Of a stretch of DNA of 64,000 nucleotides, positions 51,701 through 60,233 are shown piece by piece. The position numbers were made by a program, and so were the translations under genes. This DNA is from Mycteria americana (lineage: Eukaryota; Chordata; Aves; Ciconiiformes; Ciconiidae): contig NC_134372.1 of NCBI RefSeq assembly GCF_035582795.1, positions 36,016,316-36,080,315 of the forward strand, read 5' to 3'. The notes under the pieces are model-generated. The model did not search any database. It had not been told where the DNA came from and saw only the letters and a list, made by a program, of their open reading frames with translations. Each line of letters begins with the position of its first letter. Within the stretch, counting starts at the first letter, position 1.

Positions 51701-52255
51701 CTATTACCTTCCAGCATTTCCTGAGAGGGCCTTTCATTTAATTACCACCTGACAGGCTAGCTCACTCCAGAACTGCAGGCGCATTTATTACTTTTATCTC
51801 CTTGGACACCTGCCTCTATCCGTGGTTTATCAGATTTCTACTGAAGAGATGGACAAAATATTTTCTATTGCACCAGGTTATTGTTTCTTTAAAAGGCACT
51901 TACTAGAGCACTGATCTCAAACAGAGGGGTTTTTGGTTGCCTTTGGATGGGCTGCTTTTTCTTTTCAATTATCAAAGCAATCCAGCAGCATTAACCCCCT
52001 CACTGCCCCACCACACACCTGCAGTTCAGAAGAAACCAGATTACGGACAGGGAGCTGAAAGCCTCAGGGCTAGCTCTGTGCGAGCAGCTGACCACCCTGA
52101 CCACCGTGCACAAAGACCTCGCCTGCAGTGGGAGTCAAAACCCTCAGATGCTGCGACTACTTTTCATCCGCCCATGGATGAAAACTTCACGTGGAAATGC
52201 CGAGAGACTCCCGAGCACATGGCTCAGTGCCCTCCATTGCAGTCCAGTGAGGGGG
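39771..52255. other. Intergenic (or long alternative-intron) desert downstream of VSTM2B
   Basis: No confirmed exon. It contains a possible 51-nt cassette exon at 39964-40014 (see findings) and GC-rich patches at about 42.3-42.6, 43.4-44.1 and 45.3-45.8 kb. A G-rich run lies at 43385-43400. Two compact AT-rich segments with clustered homeodomain-type TAAT cores lie at about 44220-44520 and 46200-46500. If the alternative terminal exon at 57461 is real, all of this is intron. Confidence 0.5.
43385..43400. repeat. G-rich tract (G9-A-G6)
   Basis: Nine Gs, an A, then six Gs, followed by TTG repeats. Likely a slippage-prone tract with quadruplex potential. Confidence 0.8.
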
Positions 52256-52959
52256 TGTCGCGGATGGAGTGAGGGTGCACTTTACTCGCTAGAGAGAAGT
52301 AAAAATACAGTTTATTGATACAGAACAGGGAGTTAACAAAGTTCAATGCGACAGTGGTTTAACAAGATTCGATGGCGAGGAACACTTGATTATTTACTGC
52401 GTAGAGGACAGGGTCAGACAGAACTGTCAGGGAGACCCTCCCGTTGAGTCATGAGGTTCGGAAAGGAGCCCCTTGCTTTCTAAGCTCCTTCTCAGAGAGG
52501 AGTCTAGGTGCGGCTAGGTCCAGTCCTAGTCCCAGACTTGGTCAACGGTTGATGTCTAAAGGATTAGATATGTGCGCAATCAATCCTTTATATCACTTAG
52601 CTAAGATTTCAAAGTTTAGCATGCTATTAGTCACTTACCGAGGATCTGTTGTGGCAAGGAATCTCTCAGCCTCGAGGAGTAACCTTGAGAGGCGTCCCTG
52701 CCCAAGGGGAGCTCCTGGCCTGCAGCCCGCTGCCGTGCAGGAGGGCTCCAAGGGCCCTGGGCTGTCCACTATTTAAGGAGTAAGATGATTGACTTATGGT
52801 CATATTTGCATATCACCAAGAGGTTTAGATCCCTGCTTCAGGCAGCCCTTGGCTACTTTGTCCTCGAGGTCCAGCAGAAGCTGGATGCAGCTATCGGGAT
52901 GACTCCCACTGATGGTTACTGCTTGTGCAGGGCGCGGGGGGGGGGGGCACACCGCCACA
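52256..52959 (-). mobile_element. Solo LTR of an avian endogenous retrovirus, with possible 5-bp target duplication
   Basis: The 704-bp block begins TGTCGCGGATGG and ends CACCGCCACA on the plus strand, the TG...CA ends of an LTR. It is flanked by GGGGG at 52251-52255 and at 52960-52964, compatible with a 5-bp target-site duplication, although the low complexity weakens this. On the minus strand an AATAAA poly(A) signal (plus strand TTTATT near 52312-52317) lies about 55 bp from the LTR end. A TATA-like CCTTAAATAG (plus strand CTATTTAAGG near 52770) lies upstream. I recognise the block as a repeated bird sequence but cannot name the family. No viral genes flank it. Confidence 0.65.
52936..52947. 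repeat. 12-G run inside the LTR
   Basis: Twelve consecutive Gs close to the U3 end of the LTR, followed by CACACCGCCACA. Confidence 0.8.
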
Positions 52960-53069
52960 GGGGGGGATCTGCCTGAATTCCTCCTGATGGTTTGGGCCAC
53001 ACTTTATATTGTCACCAACGCCTCTGTAACTGGTTAATAAAAAGCTAATGTAGATACAAGGAACATTTT

Positions 53070-53088
53070 AAAAAAAAAAAAAAAAAAA
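53070..53088. repeat. A19 homopolymer
   Basis: Nineteen consecutive As follow AATAAA at 53036-53041 by 28 nt. This resembles the tail of a retroposed transcript, but no source transcript is recognised upstream (the LTR ends at 52959). Confidence 0.7.
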
Positions 53089-55221
53089 GTTGCCTACGTG
53101 CATTACCGGCATAGTCACAGCCAGCGTTACGGGTTACACGTGACCTGTGTGACTACGCACCACGCCGTAACGGCTGGGTAAAGCAGCTATTCTCTCCTAC
53201 TGCCTCCGGCAGCAGCTCAGGACGCTGCTGGTTCAGGTGTTGACTGCGGCAAAAGGGACATGGCGGGACGCGTTCAGCCCGAACAGACAAATAGTTCCCA
53301 CTTGTTTTTCCCTGGGTCGCGCTACCTGGATTCACGGAGACACACAGATCCCACGGGCAGGACTCGCGTGTTGTGACAGACACGTTCAAACCAGTGCGAC
53401 CTGAAGCTACGCGGTGCCTCGGCAGATGAGGCCTTCGTGTGTGTGGACTCAGCGATGCATCTCTTGGACAAGGAGAGCGCAAGCTGATTAACTTTATTAA
53501 AAAGAATGGTTCACTCCTGACAGTCTAAATGTGTTACTTCAAAAGAGTCTGGCAGGAACAGGGCCTTGCTGATAGTGATGCCTTTAAGAAAGACGCCTCG
53601 TTACAGAGGAGAAATGAGAAATTTGTGTCTGTTTAATTAATGAACCTTTTCAGCTTCCTTGGGATGTCATCCCAGTCCCTAACTGCAGGCACGCTGGCTG
53701 CTTGGCACGAAGCACCTGTGACTGTGGGCGGTGCAGAGGCGGCTGCGCTGCAGACGCTGCCCTGCTCGGCGGGAGCCTCCTGCTCCTTCGTGGGTCGGGG
53801 CGGCAGGAGCAGCCCCCCGGTCCCGGCGAGAGCCCCCTGAGCTGAGTGCCCTCTGCCCGGACTCTGACCCAAGCAGTTAGCGCGTAAGCACTGCCTGGGA
53901 AAAAGATGCTTCAGGGAAACATAAACTATTTTAACGCAAGCCTTGCGCGAAAAGTGCCTCTTCCTTCCTGTCGACTTAGTCCTAGTAAAAACGGCTTCAT
54001 CTCACCCCAGAGCCCTGAGGCCGAGTTACACACAGCAGAGGTAAAACTCTTGTTTATGTTCAGAGCTCACTGTGTGTGGCCTGTGAGCGTGGGGGTGGCC
54101 GGGCCGTGCAGGAGGTCTGGGGGTGACCAGAGGAAGCACCCTGGCTGGCAGGGATGCGCAAATACTGCAGCAGCCGCAGTACCGCAGCAGGAAGCTCTTC
54201 GAGGTATCATTGTTCTATTGCGCTCTGCTACAAACAGTAACATGCAGTACGCAGTAACATATTTTTGGCCAAAACTTACTTACCGTGGGTAAAGTGCCAA
54301 GCCAAGACAACCAAACCATGTTGCGCAGGCTTGCAGAACTTGACGACCCTTTTCTAGAAAAAAGTCTAAACAGTTTCTGATGAAAATCCAACATAATTGA
54401 TTTTTGAGCCTAAAACCTTTTTATTTGTATTCTTTTTAAATTTCAATGAATTATGTTAATTTTATGTAGTTTAACCAAAACCAAATGAAATACGGTAAAC
54501 TGTTCAATCTGCTATAGCTCTGATGACGATTATTACTTTCTAATTTATCATTTTTAATACTCATTTTGCATCATACATCCCTATCACACATAAGCCAATG
54601 TTAATTATGTTTTAAAATAAAATATTCAACAAGATCTAAACGAGACTCAAAGAACAGCAAAAGTAATGACTGTCAGACAGACTGTCATGGAATAATACAT
54701 GAATGCAGAATGCTGGTATGAATTAGTAAATACAAGCTGTTCAGGAGCAGCAGCGGTGTCTGTCATCCTGATGTGGGTTTGGATCATACGTGACCTCAGC
54801 ACGCAGGGAAACCAAACATCAGCTGCCAAAGCCTCAGCTTACCGACTCCTCGTTACTGTTTTGGGGAGCAAGCGTTGCTTTGTTAGCGTTGCTGTGTGAG
54901 GCAAGGCTGGGTAGTTCTAGTGTGCAGTAGTTATCTCCAGGTATTCTAGGGTCACTCATATTTTTTGTATTTTAAGAAGGATATCGTTTCTTATTTTGAT
55001 ACAAGAATATATTGGTGTTTATAAAAGTGGCCTCCTTAACTTGTGATGAAACTGAATGCCTTCAAAATCCTCTTTCCCCTCATAGTTCTACTGTGATGCA
55101 GTAGGGTTGGTGTATGGGAGAACTGGAGTCCCATCTGCCAAAAAAAGCAGCAAACAGGCAAATTGCTTCCAAAAGAGGAACCAATTTTTAAATTTAGAGT
55201 TGGAACAGTTACGTGAACTGT

Positions 55222-55247
55222 AACAACACGTAGAAACACGTGTTGTT
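55222..55247. repeat. 9-bp inverted repeat with 8-nt loop
   Basis: AACAACACG and CGTGTTGTT are exact complements flanking TAGAAACA. It sits just before the AGGC minisatellite. Confidence 0.6.
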
Positions 55248-55293
55248 CACAGCAGGCAGGGAATTCACAGCAGGCAGCACTCAGCAGCCAGCA

Positions 55294-55386
55294 GCAGGCA
55301 GGCAGGCAGGCAGGCAGGCAAGGCAGGCAGGTAAGGCAGGCAGGCAAGGCAGGCAGGCAAGGCAGGCAGGCAAGGCAGGCAGGCAG
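55294..55386. repeat. AGGC-rich minisatellite (tetranucleotide run becoming a 13-bp repeat)
   Basis: The tract begins as pure CAGG/AGGC tetranucleotides and then becomes about five tandem copies of a 13-bp unit, CAAGGCAGGCAGG, one of which has T in place of the first C. It gives long but meaningless open frames on both strands. Confidence 0.9.
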
Positions 55387-55580
55387 CCGTCCCGGTTGGG
55401 TCTGGCCTCTGGCGAGAGCAGCCACAGCGGCAGGGCGCGGGTTCCTGCCCACAGCCCTCTGCAAAAGCTGCTGGTACCTTTTGTTTTCGCTTTAAAACCC
55501 GGCTTTTAAACCGCTGGACTTTTCTGAAAACATTTTGGATTCTTATTTGCCTTCTGACTTCTGTGCCACCAGGATATATT

Positions 55581-55606
55581 TGGATGGTGTTTCCAAACAC
55601 CATCCA
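55581..55606. repeat. Near-perfect palindrome (12-bp arms, 2-nt centre)
   Basis: TGGATGGTGTTT and AAACACCATCCA are exact reverse complements separated by CC. Its function is unknown. Confidence 0.8.
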
Positions 55607-57460
55607 CTTGGTTTCTTCCCACACAGAAAAGCCAGTCTTTTTTGTTCACCCTGAAGTGGTATCTGCAATTTCAGATGGCAAGGAGCCAGGACTGTAAGGA
55701 AATAATGAACCTTCAGCTGGAAAGAATAGTTTATCAGCTGGGGGGGCATGTCTCATCCTGATCCACAAGTTAAAGACAAGCTGATAAAGCAGAAAAAATT
55801 TACAGAAAAATGTATGGAAAAGAAACATTTGTGGGATACAGATGACAGATGACACTCATTAACCAACTACAGCTGTCTAAAATCGGTCAGCCAAGCCCCT
55901 GACGCAAGAGTTCGGGCTTCCACACACAAAACTGACAAACTTTCCTCTAGTAAACCTACACTGACATGAAATGAAAACTGGAGCTGCTAACATCAAATAC
56001 TCTGTCTACCCACCGGGCCGAACAGCAGTTCCCACCCTGCCTGCCCACCGCCACCCCCCAGACACCACCCTTTCCTGAGCTGGTTTTTGCAGGGAACCAC
56101 GAGCACGGAATCCCTGGAAACCTACCGCACACCAGCACCACCAGCATCACCAGCACCGCCCTGACACCGCCCAGCCAGAGCTAGGAGGAAGCCAGCTGTG
56201 CAGGGCACGGTCAGCCAAGGTGCCCTAAAAATGCTGGCAGGGAGCGGGCCCGTGCTCCCCGCCAGGCCGAAAGGAGATGTGGGCAGGAGGGGGAGAAGGC
56301 AGCTGCGGAGGGGCAGGCAGACGCGGGCAGGAGGTGCGGGACAGCCGGGGGACTTACGCAGGCCGGCTGCACGCCGCTTCAGCGCAACCGTGGGAAAGGG
56401 GGTGGAAATTGTATTAGCAGCTTGATATTTGGATGGAGGAAATCAGATCAGAGGGTTTTAAATGGAAATTATCCTCACCAGTACAGCCGTCCCCAGGGAC
56501 CAAGTTCAGCTGCTAATACAATTCGGCCAAGAGGAATAAACTGTATTGATCTTGAGAGCTCCAATGCTTGCTGAGACAGTCCTTCTAGAGAATTACGGTA
56601 TTTATTTCTTGTATAAATGACAATCAGCAAAAGTGTAACAGTGATGACAGCCCAGTCACTTTTTACACCCATCAGGTACCTTCACGCACTTCTGCTCATC
56701 TCTCGCTTCGGTTCATAATTACTCTTTTTTAAAAAAACACTGACCTTCTATTCTTGTGTCACACAAATATCTGTAATTACCGTCTTTGGTCACGCTGCAT
56801 CTCAAGTTTTAGCTTTGTGTGACTGTCGATATGAAGCTCTTTCTATAATTGCTCCCACGTTCACTCAGCTTTCCCCAGGACGCCGTGGTTACCTAGCCTG
56901 GCCTGCACACGTTTTTCCCCCTCACTGTAATTCAGCAGTACCTACAGGTACAGCAATATGGCCCCCTAGTGCACGCGGTTAGATTGCTTCAATGCTGGAT
57001 TTTTGCATAGGTTTTTTTTATTATTATTATTTTTAGAGAGCAATAAATAAAGCCATACATAGATTTAATAGAATAAGAAATGCCAACGTTGGCACCTATA
57101 ACTTCGTATTAATGATATATATTCGGGATTTATATCACTATAAACCCATTCCAAGGTGATTTACTTGAAGTAAAAAGCTTCAAAAGTCTAAGACATTAAG
57201 ACAGGCGGAGCGGGTGATGCTGCACGTTCGGAAACATGCATTATAATTATTTTGTTTGCATATTTCCACCTCATTTTATATTCACATTTTACCCACCTTT
57301 CCTCATTTCTCCGAGCCTTCTCTTTCTTATCTACAAACTGTCTTTGCCTATTATCTGGTTCTCGCCTATTCTTTTCATGTTTATGTGATGGGAGTCTCGA
57401 CTCCTGAGGCGGAGCCTTCTTGCTGGGACACACACTAACGCGCTGATCTCGCTCCCTCAG

Positions 57461-57600
57461 ACATTGTATCTGAAGATAAATTGGGAAATGAAGATGTAGA
57501 GCTGTTGGAAGAGACTGGCTTCCCCAGGCACCAGTTTAGCCTGGATCGTTGGATTTACGACACCAGCACCACCAACACTGATTTGACTATTAATCCCTGA
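57461..57600 (+). CDS. Candidate alternative terminal exon of VSTM2B (soluble C-terminus)
   Basis: A 140-nt open segment follows a CTGAT branch-like motif and a CTCGCTCCCTCAG acceptor. In phase 1, the phase left by VSTM2B exon 4, it reads DIVSEDKLGNEDVELLEETG, then FPRHQFSLDRWIYD, and ends TINP before TGA. The residues are varied, acidic and hydrophilic and look like real protein. It would replace the hydrophobic tail of exon 5 with 46 residues, giving a 280-residue protein without a membrane anchor. I do not recognise the peptide. It could instead be the last exon of an unidentified gene, or an unused chance exon. The chain of splice site, matching phase and a coding-like stretch is suggestive, not proof. 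Confidence 0.5.
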
Positions 57601-59600
57601 AGTGCCCTAGGAATTGCAGCATAAATCCAGTGAAGGAGCACTCATATGGCCCTAAAGACCTATAGCGCTTATCCTGGTACTCCATTCATGAAAATTGATC
57701 TTTTCTTAGTAGCAATGACAACTCAAGGAGTCCATGCTTTGTAAAACCAAGAGATCTGCTTGCTGTGGCAATGTACTTAACTGCCAGGAGGTCTGTGATA
57801 CAAACCAATCGGCACTCACGCTTAATACTCTGCAGAGAGCGTCCCTTTTTCCTTTACACACATACAGAGAGATCTACAATTTCATTCCCTGTTAGGGATC
57901 ACTTTAGTGCCTTTGTGTTCCACAGCAGCACTCAACAAAATCATTGTGTTTCCTATACCCTGTCTCAGTAACTTGCTCCCTAAGTACCCTTTACCAAGCA
58001 GTGCTTAATTATCTGCTAAGCCAATATCCCCCCGTGACAAGAATATAAAACTCTTCTCTATTTGGAGAGCCATCATGTCTGAGCAGAGGGCAGCATGAGT
58101 TGGGACTAGGCTGGCAGGGAAAAGGAACTGGCTGCTCTGGTTTCAAGGTACCTCTGTCTTGTACAGCGAGCGGGACTTTGTCCTGTCCCAGGAGGAAAGA
58201 GGCAGCAACATCCCAGAGGAGGTAAACCCCACAGCAAGCGGCATCTTCCCGATTTTTTGACCTTGATTGCTAGAAACACGGGGACAGATTTTAAACAAAG
58301 ATCTCATGTTGCTGGGTGCGCAAGTACAGGCACGGTACTGTAGCATTTGACACGCTGTTAGCTACTGGCAACAGCTGAATGGGAGCGGGTACTTGCAATG
58401 GCAGCGAGGGCTATGGCTGGAGAGGCCTTGAAGGACCGGCTGGGACTAGGAAAAAACCCCTCCCTCCTACCAAGAGAAGTGGGATGGGAAGAACTTTGGC
58501 CGGGGCAGAGCGGGCCGGTGCCTGCCCACAGCCTGGGGAGCTCAGGCAGTGGCTGGCTCCAGCACCACATTTGTAAATCCTGGGAAGGAGAGATCAAATG
58601 AGGCAACAAAAGGAGGAAGGTGAGGGGGCTGCAGGAGGGAAAGGTGGGAAGAGATGTCCCAGCATCCCTGGTGGGAGCAATTGCAGGATGAGGGAGAAGT
58701 GAGGGTTGACGTGTCCAGGCTGCCCGTCACAACAAGTGTCCAGACTCTAAAGCAATGCTGTTGCTATGGGAAGGACGCTAACAAATCAATACCAGAACAA
58801 CAGACTTGTCTGCTCCAAGTGTACATGACCACACCAAAGCGGTGGATGACTAGAGAAAGTGAGGTGGCCTGCATTACAGAAGGTATGATGACAAGACTTT
58901 TTTTAAAAGAAATTTCCCCATGATAGTAACTAAATACGTGGTGCTCAACTTACTCTCCCAAGTCAGAGAATTTCTTAGGATAAAAGAGAGAAATAATAGC
59001 CAGATTGCATTTTGTAAGACTGTTTCTTTGACTCTGGCGAGAAATAATGTTAATTTTGCATCCCAATCTCTGCTGAAATAAACCTGTGACTTGCATAATA
59101 ATAGTAACATGACTGTTCAGACACCTAACAGACATTAAAGGTATTAAGCGGTCCCTATCTAGCTTAATCTAAATGGCTAATTTAACAATCTACCCTGGCC
59201 ACAGCTTCCCCCTTTGTAGAACCTCATAGTTGTGATAAGCAATCTCACTTCCCTGTTTTACATTCTTTTCTTTGGATTTTGATCTTAGCGATGGCTTCCC
59301 TCTAAACCAGGGTCTGGCACGGTTTGTGATTTATGAGGGACACCGGGCTCTTTGGGACCCCAGTGCCAGCCATGTTAGGCAATAACCCAGAAACGCTGGT
59401 ACGTGCAGGGAGGCTCCTCTTCCCCAGACACACAGGGGTCTTGGTTACCTCTAGCACTGCAGCCTCTGAAATTTGAGGTTAAGGCTGGGATTTACTACCC
59501 TAACCAGCAGCTGGGGAGATGGTAACAAGATGGTATTTCTTTCGATACGCTGAGTAGTAAAAACTCTCTATAAAAGCTTTTTAGCATGCAGAATCCAACA
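57601..59600. other. Non-coding DNA between the candidate exon and the POP4 CpG island
   Basis: If the 57461 exon is terminal, its 3' UTR would start here. Possible poly(A) signals are AATAAA at 59077-59082 and ATTAAA at about 59133-59138; no strong signal is close to the stop. No other gene is supported. Confidence 0.45.
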
Positions 59601-60161
59601 ATTTTCCCCCCTTTTTTTGGCTCCCGTTTGCTGAGAAGGTTTCGACACCCCTGTCCCTTACGACGCTGTCACGCAGATGTCAGGCAAGGCCACAGGGAGA
59701 GGGCCGGGCTCCCCCTCACCCAGGGCCTCCGCACTGCCGGCAGCTGCCTACGCGCCCACACAGCTCACCGGGGGAGCCGCGGCCGCATGCCGGATACGGG
59801 ACTGTGTTCAGGTTAGTTTTCAGTGGGTTTCTTTGAGTCCGAAACCCGGGTTCAAGCAGCGCCCATGGCCTGAGCTCCTGTTCCCGGGCTGGTCGGGCCA
59901 TCGCCGCGCCATCCTCACAGGCCTGCACCCGCCTTTGGGCCTCCGAGAGGCCCTGCGAGCTTGCCATGCTCCGGGAACTGCCGTGAGGCGTTTTTAGCAC
60001 GTACTGATTAAAGAAAAACATTGTTTGCCGTTTATTTCCCGGCGCTCCTCCCGGTTACGAGCCCCACCAACGAGCGCGACGGCCCCTCACCCCGCCCCGC
60101 CGCCTTCAGGGGCGCCCAGGCGCGGGCGCCGCCTGGCGGCCAGCCCTGGGAGCCGGCGCTC

Positions 60162-60173
60162 TGCGCAGGCGCA
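60162..60173 (+). promoter_or_regulatory. Predicted NRF1 site
   Basis: TGCGCAGGCGCA differs from the NRF1 consensus by at most one central base. It lies about 55 bp upstream of the POP4 start codon. Confidence 0.6.
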
Positions 60174-60226
60174 CGTCGCGTCCTCTGTCGTCACCACCTG
60201 CGCCGGAAGCGCCGGCGGCCGCCGCC

Positions 60227-60233
60227 ATGGAGG
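60227..60233 (+). CDS. POP4: POP4 exon 1 (seven coding bases)
   Basis: The start codon is in an excellent Kozak context (GCCGCCATGG) and the exon ends after ATGGAGG at a GTGAGC donor, phase 1. Joining to exon 2 gives MEGELYRRLPPEE. The start is inferred from context and from the total length matching the family. Confidence 0.88.

Larger units (their letters stand above)
52960..57460. other. AT-rich DNA between the second LTR and the candidate alternative exon
   Basis: No confirmed gene. Contents: a 19-A run (53070-53088) 28 nt after an AATAAA (53036-53041), a CpG-richer patch around 53.65-53.87 kb, an AGGC minisatellite, short inverted repeats near 55.2 and 55.6 kb, and TA-rich sequence at about 57.0-57.2 kb. 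Nothing here encodes a recognisable protein. Confidence 0.5.

Noticed and set aside
55036-55464. Cys/Pro/Leu-repeat open frames over the minisatellite
   Set aside because: They are translations of the AGGC repeat and not a gene.
59677-60021. Roughly 100-residue frames on both strands upstream of POP4
   Set aside because: They lie in GC-rich promoter-flanking DNA, overlap each other and match nothing known. A divergent gene was considered but is not supported.
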